Below are positions 46,192-54,751 of a DNA stretch of 64,000 nucleotides, piece after piece. The position numbers and the translations under genes are program-made. The stretch comes from an uncultured bacterium. Its GTDB lineage: Bacteria; Gemmatimonadota; Gemmatimonadetes; Longimicrobiales; RSA9. The notes beneath the pieces are model-generated. The model was not told the DNA's origin. It made no database searches and was given only the letters and a program-made list of their open reading frames with translations. Numbering within the stretch: the stretch's first letter is position 1; every line of letters begins with the position of its first letter. The stretch lies in NCBI GenBank assembly GCA_937889645.1, contig CALBZE010000097.1, forward strand, positions 62,001 through 126,000, read 5' to 3'.

Positions 46192-48609
46192 GTGGCAAAC
46201 ATGTCGGAACAGCTGCCTGCCCCGTACGACCCATCCCAGTCGCGCGAACCCGGCGCGATCCAGCCGCATTCCCCTCACCCGCGCAGCGATCTGGCCGGAC
46301 ATGTCCCGGTCGAGCCGCCGGGGCAGCCGTGGCGGCGCTACGTGTCGGCGGTCGTGCGCTACAAATGGCTCGTCCTCGCGGTCACGGCGGTGGCGGGCTT
46401 GGCCGGGGTCGTGCTCGGCCGGTTCGTGCCGCCGCAATACGTAGTGCAGGCGACGATCTGGGTGGCGCCGAAGAGCGGGGCGAAGAGCGAGACGGAGCCG
46501 ATCCGGACCGGCGAGTTCCTGAGCGCGACGGGTTGGATCGACCTGTTGAAGACGTACATGGTCCTGGACGGCGTCGTACGTGACCTGCGTCTGTATCTGA
46601 CCGAGCAGACGCCCGGCCGTTCGCCGGCGCTGCAGTCGTTCCGGCTGAAGTCGCGGTTCCGCCCGGGGGCGTACCGGCTGAGCGTGGACCGTTCGGGCCG
46701 GACGTTCACGCTGGAGTCGGCGGACGGGAAGTTGATCCAGCGAGGCGCTGTCGGCGATTCGATCGGTCAGTCGGTCGGCTTCGACTGGGCGCCGCCGGCG
46801 GAGCTGCTCACGCCGGGCGCTGCCATCGAGTTCACGGTCGAGGTCCCGCGCGACGTCGCTCGCAGCCTTGCGGACAACATCAAGCCGCAGATCGACCCGA
46901 GCGGCAACATCCTGCGGCTGGAGCTGAGCGGTCCGGACCCCGAGCGGATCACGGTCGTGCTGAACGCCGTGACCGACCGGTACGTGCAGGTCGCCGGCGA
47001 GCTGGAGCGCGCGAAGCTCACGGAGCTGACGAAGATCCTGCACGACCAGCTCGACGCGGCGGAACGGAGCCTTCGCGAGGCGGAGGCGGAGCTGGAGGCG
47101 TTCCAGGTCCGGACCGCGGGGCTGCCGCGGATGCAGGAGGCGCGGGTCGGCCCCGGGATCGGGACCGAGGCCGTCGGCGGCGATCCGATCTATACGGACT
47201 ATTTTCAACTCAAGCTGGAGCAGGAGCGGCTCCGGCGCGACCGCATGTCGCTCGAGCGGATCCTCGGGCAGATCGAGCACGCGGGGGTCGCGGCGGAGGC
47301 GCTGGAGTTCGTCCCGGCGGTCGCGCAGTCGCCGGCGATGATGAAGGTGCTCGAGGAGCTGACGAACAAGCGAGCGGAACTGCGTTCGCTGCGGTACCGC
47401 TACACGGACGAGCACCGACAGGTACAATTGCTGGAGCGGGACATTCGCGAGCTCGAGCGGCGGACGATCCCGATGCTGCTCCGGCGGATGGTCCAGGAGA
47501 TCAGGCTGCGGGAGGGCGAGATCGCCCGGGCGCTCGGCGGGATCACCGGCGAGATGCAGGAGATCCCGATGCGGGCGGTCGAGGAGGCGCGGCTCAAGCG
47601 GCGCGTCGCCGTGGCGGAGGACCTGTACACGACGCTGCGCCAGCGTTACGAGGGCGCGCGCGTCGCCGCGATCAGCGCGATCCCGGACGTTCGCGTGCTG
47701 GACCGCGCCACGGTCCCGCACCGGCCGGTCCAGTACACGGGGACGCGGCTGCTCCTCGCCGCGCTGGCCGGCGGGCTCTTCGTCGGCGTGCTGGGCGCCA
47801 TCCTCCTCGACCGCATCGACACGCGGATCCGGTACCCGGACGAGGTGACGGACGGGCTCGGGCTGCCGATCCTGGGTGGGATCCCGCACGTCAGCCGCGG
47901 GCGCCTGGTGCCCGAGGCGCCGGCGCCGGTCGTCGAGGCGTTCCGCACGATCCGGCTCGGGCTGGTCCACGCCTACGGTACGGCCGGCCCGCTCGTCGCG
48001 ACGATCTCGAGCCCCGGCGCGGGCGACGGCAAGTCGTTCTTCGCGGCGAACCTCGCCCTGACGTTCGCCAACATCGGCTATTCGACGCTGCTCATCGATG
48101 GCGACATCCGCCGCGGCACGCTGCACCGTCTCCTGAGCGCCCAGCGCCGTCCCGGGCTGACCGACCTGCTCGCGGGGCAGGCGTCGATCGACGAGGTCAT
48201 CCGCGAGACCGAATACGGCTCGCTCCACCTCATCGGGTGCGGCACCCGGATGGCGACGGCGCCCGAGCTGCTGCACTCGCCCGCGCTCGGCAACCTCCTG
48301 GTCGAGGTGCGGCAGCGGTACGACGTGATCCTGGTCGACAGTTCGCCGCTCGGCGCGGGCGCCGATCCGTTCATCCTCGGCACGCTCACCGGCAACCTGC
48401 TTCTGGTGCTGCGGACCGGGAGCACGAACCGCGTGCTGACGGAGGCGAAGCTCGGTGTCGTCGACCGACTGCCGATCCGTATCCTCGGAGCGGTGCTGAA
48501 CGACATCCCCTCGGGCGGCGGCTATCACTACACCTCCTACCTGCCGTACGCGATCCTGCCCGGGTACGCGGTGGAGGGCGAGGGGGTGGAGGCGCAGAGT
48601 GGATCGTAG
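46192..48609 (+). CDS. Polysaccharide chain-length determinant / tyrosine autokinase fusion (Wzz-BY-kinase)
   Basis: 805 aa. GTG at 46192 (an ATG nine bases later is possible). The first membrane helix (about 58-77) and the second (about 518-538) bracket a periplasmic coiled-coil-rich Wzz domain. The cytoplasmic kinase follows: Walker A SSPGAGDGKSFFAANLAL (about 606), Walker A' LLIDGDIRRG (about 632) and Walker B ILVDSS (about 712). A C-terminal tyrosine cluster (YHYTSYLPYAILPGY) is the autophosphorylation tail. This fused form sets polymer length and regulates export. The tyrosine phosphatase at 60869-61699 is the likely counterpart. Confidence 0.93.
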   Translation: MANMSEQLPAPYDPSQSREPGAIQPHSPHPRSDLAGHVPVEPPGQPWRRYVSAVVRYKWLVLAVTAVAGLAGVVLGRFVPPQYVVQATIWVAPKSGAKSETEPIRTGEFLSATGWIDLLKTYMVLDGVVRDLRLYLTEQTPGRSPALQSFRLKSRFRPGAYRLSVDRSGRTFTLESADGKLIQRGAVGDSIGQSVGFDWAPPAELLTPGAAIEFTVEVPRDVARSLADNIKPQIDPSGNILRLELSGPDPERITVVLNAVTDRYVQVAGELERAKLTELTKILHDQLDAAERSLREAEAELEAFQVRTAGLPRMQEARVGPGIGTEAVGGDPIYTDYFQLKLEQERLRRDRMSLERILGQIEHAGVAAEALEFVPAVAQSPAMMKVLEELTNKRAELRSLRYRYTDEHRQVQLLERDIRELERRTIPMLLRRMVQEIRLREGEIARALGGITGEMQEIPMRAVEEARLKRRVAVAEDLYTTLRQRYEGARVAAISAIPDVRVLDRATVPHRPVQYTGTRLLLAALAGGLFVGVLGAILLDRIDTRIRYPDEVTDGLGLPILGGIPHVSRGRLVPEAPAPVVEAFRTIRLGLVHAYGTAGPLVATISSPGAGDGKSFFAANLALTFANIGYSTLLIDGDIRRGTLHRLLSAQRRPGLTDLLAGQASIDEVIRETEYGSLHLIGCGTRMATAPELLHSPALGNLLVEVRQRYDVILVDSSPLGAGADPFILGTLTGNLLLVLRTGSTNRVLTEAKLGVVDRLPIRILGAVLNDIPSGGGYHYTSYLPYAILPGYAVEGEGVEAQSGS

Positions 48610-48624
48610 GAAAGGGTGGAACCG

Positions 48625-49404
48625 ATGGACGGCGTACTTCGGACCATCGTCGGCGCGGGGCTCCTGACGGCGGTGTTGGGGAGCCCGCTCATGGCGCAGC
48701 GGGTCCCGTCGGCGGCAGACCCCACGGGGTTGTACGCGACGCGCGCCGAGCTGAAGTCGCTCGTGGACGAGCTGGAGCGGACCGTGCGAGAAGGGCGCGG
48801 CGCCGAGGCGAACCACGCGCGGCGGACGCTTCCCATCGTCCAGGCGCGGCTGAGCGAAGGCGACTTCCGCGTGGGCGACCGTGTCGCGCTGGTGGTCGAA
48901 GCCGAACCCGCGCTCACGGACACGTTCACCGTGCGGACCGGTCAGACGCTGGTGCTGCCCGAGATCGGCACGATCTCGCTGCGCGGCGTGCTGCGTGCGG
49001 AACTCGAGGACTACCTGCGCCGCGAGCTGCGGCGATACATCCGCGATCCGGTCGTGTACGCGCGGCCGCTGATCACGATCTCCGTGAGCGGGCACGTGGA
49101 CCAGCCCGGGTTCTACGAACTGCCCGCCGAAGCGCGGCTGAACGACGTCCTCATGGCGGCCGGCGGGCCCGCCCGGGACGCGCACATCGAGGGGATCCGA
49201 ATCGAACGGGACGGCCAGAAGATCCTCCACGGAGAGGCGCTGCGCCAGGCGGTGATCGAGGGGCGCACGCTCGACCAGCTCAACCTACGGGCCGGCGACC
49301 GGGTGATCGTGCCGAGGGAAGGGATCTTCAACCTCGGCCCGACGGCACAATGGCTGCTCTTGACGGTGCCCGGCCTCATCCTCGGGGCAATCCGAGTCTT
49401 CTGA
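48625..49404 (+). CDS. Polysaccharide export protein (Wza-like, SLBB domains)
   Basis: 259 aa. The start is set at ATG 48625 because GGTGG sits at the usual distance; a GTG at 48616 is closer to the purine site. The signal peptide ends PLMAQ. The PES domain (FTVRTGQTLVLPEIGTISLRG, LEDYLRRELRRYIRDPVVYA) precedes an SLBB stretch (ISVSGHVDQPGFYELPAEAR). The C-terminus has a hydrophobic segment (LLLTVPGLILGAIRVF). It would form the outer-membrane exit channel for the polymer whose length is set by the upstream kinase fusion. Confidence 0.88.
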   Translation: MDGVLRTIVGAGLLTAVLGSPLMAQRVPSAADPTGLYATRAELKSLVDELERTVREGRGAEANHARRTLPIVQARLSEGDFRVGDRVALVVEAEPALTDTFTVRTGQTLVLPEIGTISLRGVLRAELEDYLRRELRRYIRDPVVYARPLITISVSGHVDQPGFYELPAEARLNDVLMAAGGPARDAHIEGIRIERDGQKILHGEALRQAVIEGRTLDQLNLRAGDRVIVPREGIFNLGPTAQWLLLTVPGLILGAIRVF

Positions 49405-49480
49405 TTGTTGTCGGCGCCAGCCCGCGCGGCGTGGAAAGGTCGGGGCGGCGCGGGCGAGTCGGCGTAGGAGCGGCTCAGCG

Positions 49481-50956
49481 ATGGTACGTCGCAGCGACCG
49501 CTTCGCGATCGACCCGCGAGTCCCACGGAGCGCCGCGCGCCTGCCGGGTGCGCGCACCGGTCCGGGCGACGGCCATCCGCGGTGGCGGGAGTACCTCACC
49601 GGTCCGGCGGACTACCGGCAGCTGCTGCGGGTGCGAGGGATCGGCCCGCGTCGCGCGGAGCTCCTGATGAACGCGTGCGGCGGCGTGAGCGCGTTCCTGG
49701 CGACCTCGCCCGAGGAGGTGAGCCGCCGGACGGGCGGCGTGCTCCGCGCGCCTTTCGTCGAAACGCTGCAGCACCGGGCGCGCGAGTTGGGGCTCGCCAC
49801 CCGCTACGTCCCGCTCGAGTCCGGCGTCGTGCTCGATCTGGGCGAGCCGAGGCGCGGTTCGGGACTGATCCGCGACCTGGCCCGCCGACTCTGGCGCTGG
49901 GTCGGCGCCGCGACGGCGGATCGCGGCGGTGGCGCGGACGCGGACGTCGCGGCGTCCGAAGAAGCCGAGGCGTTCGAGGAGCTCGACGGCCGCGCGGACG
50001 TCTGGTCGATGCGCCCGACGGACTCGCCGGCGGAACGACAGGCCGACGTCGCGCCCGACCCTCTCGACCGCTGGCTCCAGCCGTTTCTTGCCCGCCTGCG
50101 CCACAAGTCCCAGCGCCGGTGGGCGCCGGTCTACGTGCGTGGGCTGCTCGAGGCCGACGAGCGCAAATGCGTCACGGCGATGGCCGTGCGACACGCGCCG
50201 CGGGACGTGCAACAGCTCCACCACTTCGTCGCGACGTCGAAATGGGACCCGGCGCCGCTTTGGGGCGACCTGGCGCGGGAGGCGGACCGCCTCGCCGGCG
50301 GACCCGGGGCGCGACTGGTGGTCTCGGCCATCGGGTTGACGAAGAAGGGGCGACATTCGGCGGGCGTCGCGCGGCAGTTCTGCCCCGACCTCGGGCGGCG
50401 GGAGAACTGCCAGCTGCTGGTTTCGCTGACGCTGGTCCGGGGCGAGCGAGCCGTGGTCGCAGCGCTTGCGCCGTACCTGCCGCGCGAGTGGGCGGAGGAC
50501 GCGCCGCGCCGCCGTCGGGTGGGCGTGCCGGACGACGCGGCGTACCGTCCGCTGTGGGAGATCGCCGTCGACGGGGTGGATTTCCTCCTGGCGGTCGGCG
50601 TCCGGTTCGACGAGGTCGTGGTGGACCGGTCGGCGTTCGGCGCGGCGCGGGAGCTGGGCCAGACGCTCGCGCGGCGGGGGGTGGGGTGGGGATTGGCGGG
50701 CAGCGGCGTCAGGCGGCAGCGAGGGGTCAACAGACACCCGAATGCCGTCGGCGCCGAGCCGGAAACGGCGACGACCGCCGCGCTCTTCGAAGCGGTCGAT
50801 CGAGCGCGTGCCGAGCACGCGCGCCTGAAGCGCGAGTTCGGGCTCGGTGCGTTCGAGGGGCGGAGCTGGTTGGGACTGCAGCACCACGTGCTGCTGTCGT
50901 GCATGGCGGCGTGCTATCGACACGTCGAGACGTGGGACGGAGGGAGTGACCGGTGA
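49481..50956 (+). CDS. HhH domain fused to an IS701-type transposase-like domain, first catalytic Asp missing
   Basis: 491 aa. Residues about 45-105 form a helix-hairpin-helix module (LLRVRGIGPRRAELLMNA). From about 200, the IS701/DDE_5 pattern is obvious: VYVRGLLEADERKC, LHHFVATSKWD, LTKKGRHSAGVARQFC, NCQLLVSLTLV, PYLPREWAEDA and FEGRSWLGLQHHVLLS. In active members the first catalytic Asp sits in a VID(D/E)TG motif; here it reads VVSAIG, with Ser282/Ala283. A later Asp (D382) and the FEGRSW stretch remain. The gene ends with GTGA overlapping the next gene, and no terminal inverted repeats were seen. This points to a domesticated protein rather than a live IS. Confidence 0.7.
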   Translation: MVRRSDRFAIDPRVPRSAARLPGARTGPGDGHPRWREYLTGPADYRQLLRVRGIGPRRAELLMNACGGVSAFLATSPEEVSRRTGGVLRAPFVETLQHRARELGLATRYVPLESGVVLDLGEPRRGSGLIRDLARRLWRWVGAATADRGGGADADVAASEEAEAFEELDGRADVWSMRPTDSPAERQADVAPDPLDRWLQPFLARLRHKSQRRWAPVYVRGLLEADERKCVTAMAVRHAPRDVQQLHHFVATSKWDPAPLWGDLAREADRLAGGPGARLVVSAIGLTKKGRHSAGVARQFCPDLGRRENCQLLVSLTLVRGERAVVAALAPYLPREWAEDAPRRRRVGVPDDAAYRPLWEIAVDGVDFLLAVGVRFDEVVVDRSAFGAARELGQTLARRGVGWGLAGSGVRRQRGVNRHPNAVGAEPETATTAALFEAVDRARAEHARLKREFGLGAFEGRSWLGLQHHVLLSCMAACYRHVETWDGGSDR

Positions 50957-52531
50957 AGCGGGATGTCGATGCGCTGAGCGGACGCGACTTCGACCTGGTG
51001 GTGGTCGGCGGCGGGATCGTCGGCGCGTGCGTGGCCCGGGACGCTGCGCTCCGGGGGCTCGACGTCGCCCTCGTCGAACGAGGGGACTTCGGGTGCGGCG
51101 CGTCGGCGAACTGCCTGAAGATCGTGCACGGTGGGCTGCGGTACCTGCAGCACCTCGATGTGCGGCGGATGCGCGCATCGATCCGCGAGCGGACGGCGTG
51201 GCTGCGGATCGCGCCCCACCTGGTCGAGCCGATGCCGTTCGTGCTGCCGATCCACGGCCGCGGCGTGGAGCGACGTTCCGTCTACCGCACGGCCCTGGCG
51301 ATCACCGACGCGCTCTCATGGGACCGCAACGTAGGTCTTACGCGGGAGCGGCGGCTGCCGCGGGGTCGGCTTCTGACGCGCGAGGAGTGCCTGGATCTCG
51401 TCCCGCAGCTCGACGCGCCGACACTGCAGGGCGGCGCGCTCGTCTACGACGCCCAGATGTACAGCCCCGAGCGCCTGGTGCTCGAGGTGGTGCTGGACGC
51501 GTGCGGCGCGGGCGCCGTCGCCGCGAACCACGTGGAATGCGTTGCGCCGCTCTACCGCGGCGGTCGGCTCGCGGGCGTGCGCGTGCGCGACCGGCGGGCC
51601 GGCCGCCATCACGACGTCCGCTCGCGGGTCGTCGTCGTCGCGGTGGGCGCGGCGGCGCCGGAGCTGGTGACGCGGCTGATCGGGCGACCCGTCGCGTTCC
51701 CCCCCCTTCTCGCTCGCGATCAACCTCGTCGCACCGCCGCTCGGCGCGAGGGTCGGCTTCGCCACGTCGAGTGGCGGCGGGCGCAAGCTCTTCCTCGCGC
51801 CGTGGCGCGGCCTCACCCTCGTCGGGACGGCGCACTTCGCGTACGCCGGCGATCCTTGGGCGCCCCAGGCGGAGCGGTACGTCGCACGGTTCCTGGAGGA
51901 GGTGAACCGGTCCGTCCCGGGGTGGGGCCTGACGCGCGACGACGTCGCACTCGTGCACCGCGGGCGGATCCCGCTCGAGCCGGGCGGCGCGGGAGGCGCC
52001 GGCGAGCCCGTGCTGCTGCGCCACCACCGGATCATCGACCACGCGGCGGACGGTGCGCCCGGGATGCTCACGGTCGTGGCGGAGAAGTTCACGACGGCGC
52101 GGCGCATCGCGGAGGAGGTCGTCGACTACGTCTTCGGCAAGCTGGGCAGGCCGTCGCCTCCGTGCGTGACGGCGGAGGTCCCGCTCCCCGGCGCGACGCG
52201 TTCGCCCCACGCGCTACTCGAGGACGCGGCGCGGCGATACGGTGGGTTGGACCCGGAGCTCCGGGAGGCGCTGGTGCGCACGTACGGCCGGCGATACGTC
52301 CACGTCCTGGGCGGGCAGGGCGGGGAACTCGACCGGGAGACGGTGCTCCGGCGGGAGTTCGCCTTCGCGCTGCTGAACGAGATGGCGTGCGACGCGGAGG
52401 ACCTGCTCGAGCGGCGGTCGCAGCTCGGCGCACGCGGCCTGAGGGACCCGGTCGCCGAGCGGATCGCGAGCGGGCTCACCAATGCGCCGTCGGCCGACGC
52501 CGTGGCCGCGCCCGCTTCCGGAGCTGCATGA
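50953..52531 (+). pseudogene. GlpD-like FAD-dependent dehydrogenase, broken by a one-base shift in a C8 run
   Basis: The protein begins at GTG 50953 (overlapping the transposase-like gene). FAD motif DFDLVVVGGGIVGACVARD and LKIVHGGLRYLQ are followed by a normal GlpD-type body, until a run of eight C at 51699-51706. Downstream of it the matching sequence continues in another frame: GTAHFAYAGDPWAP, EKFTTARRIAEEVVDYVFG and the GlpD C-terminal domain. Removing one C restores a single frame of about 525 residues. This may be a sequencing or assembly indel, a real mutation, or a slippage site. The last bases overlap the convergent gene by 56 bases. Confidence 0.8.
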
Positions 52532-53336
52532 GGATCTGGTGGCGGACGAAGGCGGCGACGGCTTCGCCGTCGCCGTACGCGAGCGGCTGCGCGCCGAGGG
52601 CGCGCAGCCGCTCCTTCAGTACGGTGCTCGGGTGGGCGAGGTCGATCGGGTCGTCCAGCACAAAGCCGTTGGCCCCCGCGCGCCGCTCGTGGGACGGGAA
52701 GGGGAGCGGGTCGCTCCCCGGGAGGGTCCAGATCCCGCGTCGCCGGGCCAGGGCGAAGAGCGGCGGATCGCCGAGCCCGCGCGGGCGGCCGCCGTTGTCG
52801 CCGAGGAAGAGTCGGCCGCGCGGCGGCCGTTCGATCAGCTCGCGGACGATGCGCCCACGCCTGAACCACCATTTGCCGAAGCCCCACGGAACGACGGGCA
52901 CGCCGTCCAGCGCGACGACGCGGTCGATCGTGCGTCGCAGCGGCTGTCCGTCCGGCAGCTCATCCTCCAGTCCGATCGCGAGGACCTCGAGCCCCTCGCT
53001 CGCGGCGATCTGCCGGCCGGCGATGAGGACGATCGCGTCATCGGGGCCGCGGCGAGCGATGAGAGAGCCGTCCTCTTCGGTGGCTTCGATCGACCATCGG
53101 CCGAGGGCGAGGCCGGCGCCGCCGTCGCGGAGGGTTCGGAACCAGTGGTCTTCCGCCGTCTCGGTCAGGCACAGGATCCCCGGCGTATGAGGGTCCAGGC
53201 CGAGCCGCCGGGCGAGGCGACGGAAGTTGACGAGCGCGCCGTCGAGGAACGGCTCCGGGCGGTAGCACCGGTAGAAGTGGACGTGCGCGTCGACGAGGAC
53301 TGGCCCGTTCGGGGTCAGGGTGCGCGGCGGCTCCAT
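52476..53336 (-). CDS. PHP-like metal-dependent hydrolase
   Basis: 286 aa. It starts at ATG 53336. VDAHVHFYRCYRPE near the N-terminus is a classic HxH metal motif of PHP/amidohydrolase-type proteins. Later segments include VPVVPWGFGKWWFRRG, GRLFLGDNGGRPRGLG and GIWTLPGSDPLPFP, which could supply further ligands. I cannot name a substrate. Its 3' end overlaps the frameshifted dehydrogenase by 56 bases, in the opposite direction. Confidence 0.65.
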   Translation of the reverse strand: MEPPRTLTPNGPVLVDAHVHFYRCYRPEPFLDGALVNFRRLARRLGLDPHTPGILCLTETAEDHWFRTLRDGGAGLALGRWSIEATEEDGSLIARRGPDDAIVLIAGRQIAASEGLEVLAIGLEDELPDGQPLRRTIDRVVALDGVPVVPWGFGKWWFRRGRIVRELIERPPRGRLFLGDNGGRPRGLGDPPLFALARRRGIWTLPGSDPLPFPSHERRAGANGFVLDDPIDLAHPSTVLKERLRALGAQPLAYGDGEAVAAFVRHQILMQLRKRARPRRRPTAHW

Positions 53337-53461
53337 GGTCTCGACTCTCGCGGCGGCCCGGGGTTCGTGGACTACGGTCGCGCGCGTGCCGGTTCAATTT
53401 TCGGGCCCCCGGGCGTCCGCACGCATTTTGCGCCCCGCGACGGAGGAACGGAGGGACCTAC

Positions 53462-54457
53462 ATGGCGGTCCCGCGCGCACTCAGGGAACGGCTCCGGCCG
53501 AAGCGGGTCTTGCACTTCGCGGTCAGCGTAGCGCTGATCTGGTGGATCGCGGGCAAGGTCGACTGGTCCGACTTCGGGAGGACGCTGCGGGAGACCGACC
53601 CCGGGTACCTCGCGTTGTCGCTCGCGATGTCGCCGGTGCTGATCGTGATCAGCGCGCGCAAGTGGCAACTCCTGCTGAACGCGCGGTCCGCGGCCGCGGG
53701 GCTCGGCGCGTGCGTCAACCTCTACGTCATCGGCTATCTCTTCAACAACGTGCTGCCGACGAACGTCGGCGGCGACCTGGTACGCGGCTACCTCATGGGG
53801 CGCCGCACGGGCGATGCGTCGACCGCGATCGCCGCGGTCGTCCTCGAGCGGCTGACCGGCTTCACGGCGCTGGTCCTGATCGCGGTCGCGGCGCTCCCCT
53901 TCGCGCCCGCGGGGACGTGGCACCTCTGGGTGTACGGCTTCGTCGCCGGGGTCGGCGGCGCGTTCTGCGCGGCGGTCTGGGTGCTCCTCGACGGCCGCGC
54001 GGCGCGGTGGGTCCGGCGCTTCGACGGGCATAGCGTCGTCAGGAAGGCGATGCGGCTGCACGACGCGCTCGAGGCGTACCGCGGACACCCGCGCGTGCTC
54101 GCGCGCTGCATCGTGCTGTCATTCCTCTTCTACGTCGGCGCCGCGCTGAACGTCCACTTCTCGGCGCGCGCGTTCGGCGGCGACGTCGCGTTCGCCGACA
54201 CTTTCCTGGCCACGCCGGTCATCCTCCTCGTCACCATGCTCCCGATCTCGTTCGGCGGGATCGGTCTTTCGGAGTGGGCGCACATGTACGCGCTCGGCCG
54301 GTTCGGCGCCCCGGCGGCCGTCGGGCTCTCGACGGCGCTGCTGCTGCGCACCAAGGGGATCCTGCTCGGGCTGGTGGGGAGCCTGATCTATCCGCTCATG
54401 GGGACGGGCCCGCTCCGGAGTGCGGCGGAGGCGGCGCGGGGCGGGGTCGAACCCTGA
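53462..54457 (+). CDS. LPG-synthase-type integral membrane protein (UPF0104/AglD-like)
   Basis: 331 aa, ATG at 53462. Hydrophobic helices fill the protein. The family segment NVLPTNVGGDLVRGYLMGRR with DASTAIAAVVLERLTG and the late LLVTMLPISFGGIGLSEWA are typical of the lysylphosphatidylglycerol synthase N-terminal membrane domain family. Members with this shape are found in cell-wall and glycolipid loci and may be flippases or lipid-linked glycan handlers (inference). Confidence 0.85.
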   Translation: MAVPRALRERLRPKRVLHFAVSVALIWWIAGKVDWSDFGRTLRETDPGYLALSLAMSPVLIVISARKWQLLLNARSAAAGLGACVNLYVIGYLFNNVLPTNVGGDLVRGYLMGRRTGDASTAIAAVVLERLTGFTALVLIAVAALPFAPAGTWHLWVYGFVAGVGGAFCAAVWVLLDGRAARWVRRFDGHSVVRKAMRLHDALEAYRGHPRVLARCIVLSFLFYVGAALNVHFSARAFGGDVAFADTFLATPVILLVTMLPISFGGIGLSEWAHMYALGRFGAPAAVGLSTALLLRTKGILLGLVGSLIYPLMGTGPLRSAAEAARGGVEP

Positions 54458-54751
54458 TCCATCCGGACATGCGCGGCCCGCGGACGGGGTCCGGGGTCGG
54501 GGCGCGGGCGGCGGCACCGACCCGCTCCCCCCGCCCCGGCACATCTGTGGCTCGCCGGCAGCACCACCGTTGCGACGGCGCCACACCCGAGGCGCGCAAC
54601 GAGGCCCGGGGGCCGCCTCGCAATCATGGCCGTCAGGCCGCCTTCGACCCCGGCCGGCGATGCCCGGACGGGGAACACCCCTTGCCGATCCCGCCGCGCG
54701 GTGTCCGCGTCCGCGGGGGAGCCCTATCGAACGAGCAGCCACGGAGGAGCG

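Noticed and set aside
45901..49230. A 1109-codon frame opposite the Wzz-kinase and exporter genes
   Set aside because: Same reasoning: two well-supported genes lie on the plus strand and the antisense product lacks domains.
49405..52531. Active insertion sequence
   Set aside because: No terminal inverted repeats or target duplication were seen around the transposase-like gene; it is coupled to its neighbour and lacks its first catalytic Asp.
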